A stretch of 15,866 nt of DNA. Origin: Candidatus Izemoplasmatales bacterium (GTDB lineage Bacteria > Bacillota_I > Bacilli_A > Izemoplasmatales > Hujiaoplasmataceae). This document shows positions 6,756-15,021 of the stretch, one piece after another (within the stretch, counting starts at the first letter, position 1; every line of letters begins with the position of its first letter). The translations under genes were made by a program, and so were the position numbers. The stretch spans positions 1 through 15,866 of the forward strand of contig JAQVTV010000008.1 of assembly GCA_028699855.1 (NCBI GenBank). The letters run 5' to 3'. Under the pieces are notes generated by a model. The model was not told the origin of the DNA. It did no database searches and was given only the letters and a program-made list of their open reading frames with translations.

Positions 6756-8429
6756 ATGAAACTAGACTCAAAACCTGCTTCGTTGTCGCTGAGAATTCTT
6801 ACCTTAGCGATTTTATCTCTTTTCCTGTTTTCGTGTAGTGCATTTGGCACAACCACAGATCTCTATCAGGGGGAAGCAGAGACTATTCAAATGGCCGTCA
6901 TCTGGAATGGGTTGTCGTCGATTTATCCGTCAAGCAAAACCAACAATCCGGTAGCGGAAGTCGTCAGACAAAATACCGGAGTGAATATGAATTTTACGTT
7001 CTATGACGGATATGAAAATGACAACCTTACTCGGATTTTTGCTATAGGCAAGAATATGCCCGATGTGATCATGGCCCCTTACTGGGGTGGCGGAGATGCC
7101 AACAGCGCGACGATACGACAGGCTGTTGCGGATGGGTTGCTCATTCCTGTGGATGAGTATTTGGACGATATTGCCATCAACCTTCAGGATTCATGGACCG
7201 TGGGTGTGTCTGAGAATTTTCAGCAGTTGGAGTGGACGGCTGAGGAGTTCGGGGGGTTGAAATATGTCATACCCATGCAAACGCCCGCATCCGAGGCGGA
7301 TATAACCAATTGGGGCTATACTGTGTTTGCACGAAAAGACATCATTGAAGACTTGGGTGTTGATCCTGACAAGATCAATACATCTGATGATTTGTATGAG
7401 TTGGCGAAACGAATCAAAGCGGGCAACTATAAGGATATAAATGGTAACAATATCATCGTGGCTTCCACGTTTGCGAATGGTTGGAGTTATGAATGTTATA
7501 TAAATTCATTCCGGTCCCGTAACCGTTTTACCAATGTCATCCAAAATGATGACGGATCACTGGACTGGATATCTTCTTCGGAGTTGTTAGAAGAAGAGAT
7601 TCGTTTCATGCACAAGATGATCAGTGAGGGGCTGTTTGACAAGACGGCTTTTTCCCATAATCAATCGACAGTCATCCAAAAGCATATTACGGGCAGCGTC
7701 GCTATGACAGCGACGATTTACGGTTCATTGAAACAGATGTTGAAGAATACATTATATGTGGACCATCCGGAGATGGAGTATATTCCGCTTGGTCCCATCT
7801 ATGATGCCGACGGCGTCGCCGCGATGCCTGATGGATATAGAGAAGAATCGGGGGAGTACGGGTTCCCGGTTTTGATGATCACGAAAGATTGCAAGAACCC
7901 AGAAGCAGTTATGAGGTATCTCAACTACATCAATAGTGAAGAAGGCAAACTCTTGAGTTATCTCGGTATTGAAGGAGAAGATTGGGAGTACAATGATGAC
8001 CAAGAAATCGTGAGAACGAGTCTGTGGCGGGATTCAATCTTAGCGAACCCCAATTATGGTGTGGAGCGAGGAACGGAGTATCACTATATTGGCATTTCTC
8101 AAGTTCCCAATAGATTGATCAGCGATGTGCGGAATGAGGACGATGAAATCTATCAAAAACTACTACAAATGTATCCCGTCCAAACGGTGAGCGGAACATA
8201 TGCTTCCTCCTGGGACACTGAGTTTCCAGAAATTCAGTATCTTCGAAACATTCTTGAGGCGATGGGGTATAAAACAACAATCGAGTCCGCTTATTCTGCC
8301 AACACAATCGAACAGGCATTGACAATTCTCAATAATTATCGAAACAATTTGAGGCGTAATGGATATTTAGAACGCTATTTGGAATGGCTTGAAAATAAGA
8401 TAAAAAACGAAGGCGACATTATATTTTAG
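6756..8429 (+). CDS. Extracellular carbohydrate-binding lipoprotein of a CUT1 ABC importer
   Basis: Solute-binding protein, lipid-anchored outside the membrane, that captures an oligosaccharide and passes it to the two permeases downstream. Residues 1-27 are a lipoprotein signal (hydrophobic core LTLAILSLFLF, lipobox LFSC, Cys27 acylated). The rest (557 aa in all) matches the large LipO/YtcQ-like group of family 1 binding proteins: an early NPVAEVVRQNTGVNMNF segment, MPDVIMAPYWGG, a region naming WGYTVFARKDIIEDLGVD, and near the C-terminal third AVMRYLNYINSEEGKLLSYL followed by GIEGEDWEY, typical of that group. Start 6756 has GGAGG (6745-6749) 6 bases upstream; an in-frame ATG at 6684 would hide the signal peptide behind 24 extra residues. 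First gene of the operon, 27 bases before the permease gene. The ligand cannot be read from sequence. Confidence 0.92.
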   Translation: MKLDSKPASLSLRILTLAILSLFLFSCSAFGTTTDLYQGEAETIQMAVIWNGLSSIYPSSKTNNPVAEVVRQNTGVNMNFTFYDGYENDNLTRIFAIGKNMPDVIMAPYWGGGDANSATIRQAVADGLLIPVDEYLDDIAINLQDSWTVGVSENFQQLEWTAEEFGGLKYVIPMQTPASEADITNWGYTVFARKDIIEDLGVDPDKINTSDDLYELAKRIKAGNYKDINGNNIIVASTFANGWSYECYINSFRSRNRFTNVIQNDDGSLDWISSSELLEEEIRFMHKMISEGLFDKTAFSHNQSTVIQKHITGSVAMTATIYGSLKQMLKNTLYVDHPEMEYIPLGPIYDADGVAAMPDGYREESGEYGFPVLMITKDCKNPEAVMRYLNYINSEEGKLLSYLGIEGEDWEYNDDQEIVRTSLWRDSILANPNYGVERGTEYHYIGISQVPNRLISDVRNEDDEIYQKLLQMYPVQTVSGTYASSWDTEFPEIQYLRNILEAMGYKTTIESAYSANTIEQALTILNNYRNNLRRNGYLERYLEWLENKIKNEGDIIF

Positions 8430-8456
8430 TAGTAACATAGCTAAGGCGGATCAAAC

Positions 8457-9401
8457 GTGAATACAACTCCGAAACTTAAGTTGCAGCATCTCTGGAAAAA
8501 CATTTGGAATAAGAAAATGCTTTATCTATTCTTAATACCGGCATTTTTATGGTATACGATTTTTTGCTATATCCCCATGGGTGGATTGATCCTTATTTTT
8601 AAAGACTATTCATTTTCCGGAGGCATCTGGGGAAGCCCCTTTGCGGATCCATGGTATAAAAGCATTCGAATGTTTTTTGATAACCCCCTGATTTGGGAGA
8701 TGATTCGCAACACCTTGACCGTAAGCCTTTTAAGAATATCCACATTTGGGTTACCCATCATATTAGCGTTGATGCTCAACGAGCTGAAACATCCTCGTTT
8801 CAAGAAAATCATCCAAACAATAACGTATTTTCCGTTTTTCATTTCGTGGGCGATTATTGTGTCGTTGCTGGAACAGTTATTGACACCTTATGGTGCCGGA
8901 GGTCCTCTCTATACGGTGCTGACATTGTTTGATTCCTCAAATACCATTCGTTTTTTCATGAATGACCAACAGTATTTTTATCCTATATTGATCCTTTCGC
9001 TGATTTGGAAAACCATCGGATGGAACTCGATCATCTACTTGGCAGCTATGACCAATATCAATCCAGAGTTGTATGAAGCCGCAAAAATGGATGGTGCGAA
9101 TCGGTACCAACTCATTCGGTATATTACTATCCCCAGCATAAAAATGACCATTGGATTATTGTTTATCCTTTCATTGGGATCATTGATGGCAGCGGGTTTT
9201 GAACAAATATACCTGATGCAAACTCCGGGAAACTATGCCGTGTCCAATGTGCTTGATGTCTTTGTGATCAAGATTGGAATTGAAGGTGGCTACTATTCCT
9301 TAGCGACTTTCGTTGGGCTGTTCCAAAGTGTTATCAATCTGACGATCGTCGTGATTGCAAATGCGTATTTAAGAAAGAAGATGGATATCGCCTTATGGTA
9401 A
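8457..9401 (+). CDS. CUT1 sugar ABC transporter permease, LplB-like
   Basis: Membrane subunit of the importer, forming half of the translocation pore for an oligosaccharide. 314 aa with about six hydrophobic segments; the first is residues 21-43 (LYLFLIPAFLWYTIFCYIP). The cytoplasmic EAA loop that docks onto the ATPase is EAAKMDGANRYQLIRYITIP starting at Glu207, with the conserved Gly213. The C-terminus TIVVIANAYLRKKMDIALW is typical of LplB/YtcP-type pairs. Translation starts at GTG 8457, with an imperfect SD (AAGGCGGA, 8443-8450); there is no better ATG before the first helix. The stop codon overlaps the start of the next gene by 7 bases, so the two permeases are probably translationally coupled. 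Confidence 0.93.
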   Translation: MNTTPKLKLQHLWKNIWNKKMLYLFLIPAFLWYTIFCYIPMGGLILIFKDYSFSGGIWGSPFADPWYKSIRMFFDNPLIWEMIRNTLTVSLLRISTFGLPIILALMLNELKHPRFKKIIQTITYFPFFISWAIIVSLLEQLLTPYGAGGPLYTVLTLFDSSNTIRFFMNDQQYFYPILILSLIWKTIGWNSIIYLAAMTNINPELYEAAKMDGANRYQLIRYITIPSIKMTIGLLFILSLGSLMAAGFEQIYLMQTPGNYAVSNVLDVFVIKIGIEGGYYSLATFVGLFQSVINLTIVVIANAYLRKKMDIALW

Positions 9402-10294
9402 AGACGAAATCACGTCGTAAAGACGCTTATATCAAGGAAGGATTCTGGTCACGCGCATTTGATGTGGCCAACGTCATCTCTTTACTCATCGTATGTTTTA
9501 TCATGGCATATCCGCTCTATTATATTGTCGTATTATCATTTAATGAAGGTATTGACGCATATCGTGGGGGGTTGTTCCTGTGGCCGAGACAATGGACCTT
9601 AGACAACTATAAAGTAGCATTTACAAATCCTCAACTGGCTACGTCTTTTTTGGTGACAATAGGCCGGACCCTCGTCGGCACCATCGTTTCTGTATTTTTC
9701 ATTTCGCTGATGAGTTATGCGCTCAGCCACAAGAAATTGCCCGGAAAACGTTGGATCATGAAATTTTTCTTCTTTACTACCTTGTTTCATGCAGGAGCCA
9801 TTCCAATGCTTCTATTGATTCGGAATCTTGATTTGCTGGATCGCTTCATGGTTTATGTGCTTCCGGCAGTGTACGGCTTTGTTAACATGTTGATTGTCAA
9901 AATCGCTTTTGACGGAATCCCTCATGAGTTGAGGGAATCTGCACAAATCGATGGAGCGGGAGAATTCACCATTTTCTGGAGAATATATCTTCCCTTGGCG
10001 AAATCAGCTATTGTCACCATCGCATTGTTCACAGCAGTCTTTCATTGGAATGACTGGTACGCAGGAAAGTATTATGTAAGCAATCCGTATTTGAAACCAG
10101 GAGCGACAATCCTTCAAGAGATGATCACATCATCTTCCGGATCCTCCATGTATCTTTCCGGAGATACCACTACAACATCTCAAACTTTGCAAGCAGCATT
10201 TGTTGTAATCATCCTTTTTCCCATCTTACTAATCTATCCGTGGGCGCAGAAGTATTTTGTCAAAGGCGCCATTGTCGGATCCATAAAGGAGTAA
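9395..10294 (+). CDS. CUT1 sugar ABC transporter permease, YtcP-like
   Basis: Second permease of the importer. 299 aa; hydrophobic segments include residues 25-50 (VISLLIVCFIMAYPLYYIVV), 85-108, 120-140, 152-170, 200-220 and a last one near 268-287. The EAA loop begins at Glu181 (ESAQIDGAGEFTIFWRIYLP; Gly187 conserved), and the protein ends KYFVKGAIVGSIKE, the characteristic C-terminus of this family. The N-terminal DNYKVAFTNPQ after FNEGIDAYRGG is also typical. It overlaps the upstream permease by 7 bases and is 6 bases from the hydrolase-like gene that follows, so all are one transcript. No ATPase gene follows, as is usual for systems sharing one MsmX/UgpC-type ATPase. Confidence 0.93.
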   Translation: MVKTKSRRKDAYIKEGFWSRAFDVANVISLLIVCFIMAYPLYYIVVLSFNEGIDAYRGGLFLWPRQWTLDNYKVAFTNPQLATSFLVTIGRTLVGTIVSVFFISLMSYALSHKKLPGKRWIMKFFFFTTLFHAGAIPMLLLIRNLDLLDRFMVYVLPAVYGFVNMLIVKIAFDGIPHELRESAQIDGAGEFTIFWRIYLPLAKSAIVTIALFTAVFHWNDWYAGKYYVSNPYLKPGATILQEMITSSSGSSMYLSGDTTTTSQTLQAAFVVIILFPILLIYPWAQKYFVKGAIVGSIKE

Positions 10295-10300
10295 AAACAG

Positions 10301-12628
10301 ATGATATCGACTAAAAAAAAGATTCTTATGGGGTTGTTGCTGACGTTTGCAGGAACGTTTGTGGCGTGTTCCGTGACGACGAGCGCGCCTGAAATATCAA
10401 CCCAAACGCCAACAACGGAAATAACCACGCTTGTTTCCACAGAGCAACCCACCACAATTACAACGGAGGAAGATACGATGATGAGAGAAGATGATCAATC
10501 TATCACATTTGATAATGGCGTGATCTCATTCTCGCTTTCTAAAGCATCCGGTAGCGTGACGTCTCTGGTCGATCGCGCCAGCGGAAGAGACTTTATCGAA
10601 AATTCCGCAGGGGGGAATTTCGCAGTCCTTGTGGATACGTCCACGGACAATGCATTCAAGTCAAATCCGAAAAGCAACACCACCTATTTGATTTCCAGCC
10701 GTAACCACACTCCGGTCATCACGACGAAGGAGCGCATGGATTCCTATGAGATCCAAATGATTTACTCGCTGGGCGAGAGTGGAACACATGATTTTTCGGA
10801 TATCACCGTACGTTCCACGATTTTCGTGGATAAAACAGGCAGCGAACTGATCTTCGATTATGAAATCGACAACCAGAAAGAATCTGCGGTCGTGATTAAT
10901 CTGACGGGACCAATTCTATCAGGGATCAAGGATGATAAGAACTCCCTTGACTTGTTTTGGCCCAACAAAGAAGGAAAGATATACGATGATGTCATACCCA
11001 AAGCCCAAACAACCCTGAAACTTTCTGAACAGTATCCGTCTCCGTTTTCGATGCAGATTGTTCAATTGTTTGATGATGAGACTTCTCTATACTATATCGT
11101 AGAGGATAGCCAGCGCATTTATAAAGAGTTCAATTTTGGCGCGTTTACAGGCACAAAAGAACACGATCAAGGCACAGTGCGGATTGCGGATAAGATCAGC
11201 CTTTCCTGCACACATTTCCCTTTTGTGGAAAGCAGTGCGAACAAACTTGTCTCCCGGACAAAAATCGGCATATCCAACGAAGGAGGTTGGTATGAAGGGG
11301 CAGATGTCTATCGTGATTTTCTGATTGAGGCAAACATGACTCGGGCATACAACGATTATGTCCAATACTGGACAGGATTTGTCAGCGACATGATTGCACA
11401 ATGGGGTGACAGAATCCAAAAAACATATTCTGGGTCAAACGCATCGGATCAAGTCATCAAAGATTACGATCATACCGGTATTGACACGGTGGTCCTTTTC
11501 GGTTGGCATCAGGGAGGATTTGACTATAAATATCCTGACTATGAATTGTTTGAAGGCGAAGGCTTCGGCTTCGATAATTTTAAAGCCATGGTTGATCGCG
11601 CTCATATCAATGGCGACAAAGTATTGCCATATGTGAACGCACATATCATTGCCATGAATTCGAATTGGGGAAATACGGTTCTCGATACGACATCAGGAAA
11701 AACCAATATGCTTCATTCAGCGATAAAAAAAGCTGGATTCAACGACAATCTTCCTCTCGGACAATATGGTTCATACATGTATTATGAGACTTACGGAACC
11801 GATACGGGATATTATGCAGCTTGTCCTTATGAAGATCATTTTGTCAATCAAATCCGTCAAGTGGTAAGTGTTTTGGCCGAGGCCGGTGTCGATGGCCTAT
11901 GGATGGATCAAATGATGGAAATGCCAGCCTATTTATGTTATGACGAAAGTCATGGACATCAGACTCCCGCAACAGCATATGGCGAAGGATATCGCAAAAT
12001 GTATGATGCGATCGATAACGAATTCAACAAGCGTGACATCGAATATCTGATATTCGCTGAAGGTGTAACAGATGCATGGATTGAATATATCGATATTCCG
12101 GGGTACATGTGGGCACGCCACTTATATGCACCCGACAATGTTCATCCTGGAGACAGCCAACCCATGGCTCCCCATATTACACTCTACACTATGCCCGCAA
12201 CATTTTTGGGTATTCGCGGATACCAAGTCACCTATCCACATGCATACTCATTCTTGTTTGGAAGCCCACTCGCCAGCGGGACCTCTCCGAAGGATATTAC
12301 CGTTACCACACTATATACTGAAAATCCTGATATCTACATGGAAGGACGATATATGCATCATCGAGGCCTGCAAATTTCAGATTCTCGGATTTTGGGATCT
12401 GTCATTAGTGGAAGTGGTGACTCGATTGGTGTTCAACTTTATAATAACGGGACAGAAGAGGTCACGTTTGTCATTCAAGTGAACCTTGAGTCTCTGGGAA
12501 TTGGAGGATATATCACTCACGTGCGTGAACTATTCTCGTCCACCGACATGAGCATGAATCAAAACCAGATCGTTCTAACGCTTGCTCCTGCAGAAATGGC
12601 CGCATTACGTGTATCATATGATGATTGA
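10301..12628 (+). CDS. Surface lipoprotein, putative glycoside hydrolase (DUF6259-like), paralog 1
   Basis: Probable cell-surface glycosidase. Residues 1-23 form a lipoprotein signal (lipobox FVAC, Cys23), followed by a Thr/Ser/Pro-rich linker to about residue 65. Then come a beta-rich domain (about 65-345; SLDLFWPNKEGKIYDD, YPSPFSMQ, LYYIVEDSQRIYKEF), a TIM-barrel-like domain (about 350-690) and a C-terminal beta domain. Barrel motifs: GWHQGGFDYKYPDYE (401-415), AGVDGLWMDQMMEMP with Asp531 and Asp536, SHGHQTPAT, and IFAEGVTDAWIEYIDI with Glu587 and Glu595. The Asp at the end of one strand and the Glu of the next fit a nucleophile and acid/base in clan-D-like retaining glycosidases, but which residues are catalytic is a guess. 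I recall similar proteins annotated DUF6259; substrate unknown. AAAGGAG (10285-10291) precedes the start by 9 bases, overlapping the permease stop. Length 775 aa. Confidence 0.75.
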   Translation: MISTKKKILMGLLLTFAGTFVACSVTTSAPEISTQTPTTEITTLVSTEQPTTITTEEDTMMREDDQSITFDNGVISFSLSKASGSVTSLVDRASGRDFIENSAGGNFAVLVDTSTDNAFKSNPKSNTTYLISSRNHTPVITTKERMDSYEIQMIYSLGESGTHDFSDITVRSTIFVDKTGSELIFDYEIDNQKESAVVINLTGPILSGIKDDKNSLDLFWPNKEGKIYDDVIPKAQTTLKLSEQYPSPFSMQIVQLFDDETSLYYIVEDSQRIYKEFNFGAFTGTKEHDQGTVRIADKISLSCTHFPFVESSANKLVSRTKIGISNEGGWYEGADVYRDFLIEANMTRAYNDYVQYWTGFVSDMIAQWGDRIQKTYSGSNASDQVIKDYDHTGIDTVVLFGWHQGGFDYKYPDYELFEGEGFGFDNFKAMVDRAHINGDKVLPYVNAHIIAMNSNWGNTVLDTTSGKTNMLHSAIKKAGFNDNLPLGQYGSYMYYETYGTDTGYYAACPYEDHFVNQIRQVVSVLAEAGVDGLWMDQMMEMPAYLCYDESHGHQTPATAYGEGYRKMYDAIDNEFNKRDIEYLIFAEGVTDAWIEYIDIPGYMWARHLYAPDNVHPGDSQPMAPHITLYTMPATFLGIRGYQVTYPHAYSFLFGSPLASGTSPKDITVTTLYTENPDIYMEGRYMHHRGLQISDSRILGSVISGSGDSIGVQLYNNGTEEVTFVIQVNLESLGIGGYITHVRELFSSTDMSMNQNQIVLTLAPAEMAALRVSYDD

Positions 12629-12663
12629 TGTCAAAGACATATCACCTACTCAGTCGATGTTTA

Positions 12664-12680
12664 GATCATATAATTTGATC
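12664..12680 (+). promoter_or_regulatory. TATAAT inside a small inverted repeat before paralog 2
   Basis: GATCA-tataatt-TGATC (12664-12680) in the 68-base gap between paralogs 1 and 2. TATAAT at 12669-12674 looks like a -10, but no -35 is seen 16-18 bases up, and the predicted start would leave a leader of only about 16 bases. Possible weak internal promoter or operator. Confidence 0.25.
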
Positions 12681-12696
12681 AAGGAGGAGTCGAACG

Positions 12697-15009
12697 ATGA
12701 ATTTCATTCTGAATAAGAAGATATTCCTTATATGCATAGGCTTTCTTTTGACATTGACTATTGTTGCGTGCCATCAAGCAACTCAGACGACCTCGACTGA
12801 AGAAAATTTTCCCACGCAACCGACAACCTCGATTTCTACGCAAACCGAAACCACCCAAACAACCACCAACCAACAGAAATTATTCAACATTGTCGACAAC
12901 CCATATTATCTCAGTGTGAAGAACAATCAGATGTCTTTGATTCTGCAGAAAAATGACGGGAGTATGACATCATTGAAAAATGAAATCACGAAAATCGATT
13001 ATTTGTTGGACTCAGATGGACACAATTGGTTTATGGTTTTGGATCCTTCTACCGCAAATCCGTTTTTGACAGACCCAGGCAGCGAAGGAAATCTCTATTT
13101 ATCAAGCAGGATGTTTTATCCCGTCATTTCCTATCGTACCGAAGATGATCAGATGCATATTACGCTGCGTTATGATTTGACAACGCATGAAGATTTGGAT
13201 CTCTCAGGTTTGTCTGTGGTTCAAACCATTACATGGAATTACTATGAAACTGAGTTATCCATCTCCTATCGTTTGGAAAATTACACTTCATTTGCGAGTG
13301 TGGTCATTTCCTTCACGGGGATGATCTTGTCAGGGCTAAGTGAAAGCAATCATACGTTGGATTTGTTTTGGTCAGACAAAGAAGGTCGTGTGAGAGAGGA
13401 TGTCGTTCCTTCGGCACAGACACAACGTTTGGCGTACAAAATGGCATATCCATCGCCATACTCGACACAACTGATGGAGTTGTATGACGAACAAGGAGCC
13501 TTGTATTATTTCATCGAAGACCCAACAAGAGAGTATAAAGAATTTTTCTTTGGCGTGTTTGATAGAGATAGAGAACATGACGCGTCACGCCCGGGAAACC
13601 CAGTGAGCATGGGGGTCGTTCAATATCCTTTCGTGCCTTTTGGACAGGAAATGGAAATTTGGCAGACAAGACTGGGATTATCATCCAATTCCGGATGGTA
13701 CGATGGTGCTGACTTGTATCGGGATTTTCTGCTCGAGAATGGCATGGATCGGACATACAATGAGTATGTCGAAACGTTCACGGGTTTTACCAATTCCATC
13801 ATCGCTTGGGCACATGATGATTTCGTCCAAACATATACCGGGGAGTTTAATCCAACTGTCAGCATCAAGAGTCTCGACCCAATCGGCATCGATTCCATTT
13901 TGCTGATTGGTTGGCATAAGGGAGGATTTGACTCCAAATATCCGGATTATGAGTATTACGAGGGCGAATATTTCGGGGAAGACAATTTCATCAAAATGGT
14001 GAACGACATTCATGAGAATGGCGATTATGTATTGGCCTACCTGAATGGACATCTCGCAGTAGAAAATGCGCGTTGGTCAAGCGAACTGACACTTCATGGA
14101 ATAACCAATATGTTCGCATCCTCAATCAAGAAACCCGGGTTTCGTATCTCTATGACGGAAGATCAGTATCTTCCATACATGTACCGCGAACGATATGGCA
14201 CAGGTCTTGATTATTATGCGATGTGCCGTAAGGACGCCGCTTTTCAAGATATTCTATTAGAAGCCGTTGAGCGTTTGGTTTCCGCAGGCATTGATGGTTT
14301 ATGGTTTGATCAGGTCATGGAGATGCCCGCATACCTATGTTTCGATCCCAGCCATGGGCATGCAACGCCGGCAACAGCGTCTGCCGAGGGTTATCGCGAA
14401 ATATTTACCAAAATTGATGACGTTTTTGCAAAATATGGTAAGACAGACTACCTGTTGTTTGCAGAAGGCACAACAGATGCGTGGATCGAATATATTGATA
14501 TCTGCGGATTGATGTGGGGAAGACTGCTTTACCAAGCCAACATGAGCCCCAACTTGACAAAATATACCATTCCTGCGAAATTTTTGGGCCTTTCGGGTTA
14601 TGGAACAGACATATCACACGCATATGCATTCTTGTTCGGAAGCCCGCTTGTCGACGCTGCTTCGGTGACGGATCAGAAGATTATCGAAGTGTACAAGCAA
14701 AATCCCAGCATCTATTTTCGCGGAAGATATCTCGATATGAAAGGTCTGCAACTTTCTCATTCCGAGATAAAAGGCAGTATTATTTTATCCGACGACCTAA
14801 AGGAAATAGGTGTTCAGCTCTTCAATCCGACCAAACAAGCGGTCGAAGTGACCATCACGCTATCATTGACAGATTTGGGCTTGAATGGGGCAAACATTCA
14901 AGAATGGCACGATTTGTTCGATAATAGCGTCATCTCAAGTCACGAGGCAACAATCACCATCACGATGGAACCCAATAGTATAACAGCTTATAAAGCCATC
15001 ATTGATTAG
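12697..15009 (+). CDS. Surface lipoprotein, putative glycoside hydrolase (DUF6259-like), paralog 2
   Basis: Full-length paralog of the preceding gene, 770 aa, same layout. Lipoprotein signal with lipobox IVAC (Cys25); a Thr/Gln-rich linker to about residue 60; a beta-rich domain (TLDLFWSDKEGRVRED, YPSPYSTQ, LYYFIEDPTREYKEFFFG); a TIM-barrel-like domain; and a C-terminal beta domain (GVQLFNPTKQAVEVTITLSL). All candidate active-site motifs are kept: GWHKGGFDSKYPDYE (405-419), AGIDGLWFDQVMEMP (Asp533, Asp538), SHGHATPAT, and LFAEGTTDAWIEYIDI (Glu590, Glu598). Differences fall around the barrel loops: position 408 is Lys instead of Gln, the GLMWGRLLYQANMSP region is shorter than its counterpart, and the GVQYPFVPF area differs. 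Altered specificity rather than loss of activity is suggested. The start is strongly set by AAGGAGGAG (12681-12689). Gap to paralog 1 is 68 bases; the next gene's SD overlaps this stop codon. Confidence 0.75.
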   Translation: MNFILNKKIFLICIGFLLTLTIVACHQATQTTSTEENFPTQPTTSISTQTETTQTTTNQQKLFNIVDNPYYLSVKNNQMSLILQKNDGSMTSLKNEITKIDYLLDSDGHNWFMVLDPSTANPFLTDPGSEGNLYLSSRMFYPVISYRTEDDQMHITLRYDLTTHEDLDLSGLSVVQTITWNYYETELSISYRLENYTSFASVVISFTGMILSGLSESNHTLDLFWSDKEGRVREDVVPSAQTQRLAYKMAYPSPYSTQLMELYDEQGALYYFIEDPTREYKEFFFGVFDRDREHDASRPGNPVSMGVVQYPFVPFGQEMEIWQTRLGLSSNSGWYDGADLYRDFLLENGMDRTYNEYVETFTGFTNSIIAWAHDDFVQTYTGEFNPTVSIKSLDPIGIDSILLIGWHKGGFDSKYPDYEYYEGEYFGEDNFIKMVNDIHENGDYVLAYLNGHLAVENARWSSELTLHGITNMFASSIKKPGFRISMTEDQYLPYMYRERYGTGLDYYAMCRKDAAFQDILLEAVERLVSAGIDGLWFDQVMEMPAYLCFDPSHGHATPATASAEGYREIFTKIDDVFAKYGKTDYLLFAEGTTDAWIEYIDICGLMWGRLLYQANMSPNLTKYTIPAKFLGLSGYGTDISHAYAFLFGSPLVDAASVTDQKIIEVYKQNPSIYFRGRYLDMKGLQLSHSEIKGSIILSDDLKEIGVQLFNPTKQAVEVTITLSLTDLGLNGANIQEWHDLFDNSVISSHEATITITMEPNSITAYKAIID

Positions 15010-15021
15010 GAGGAAACATAA

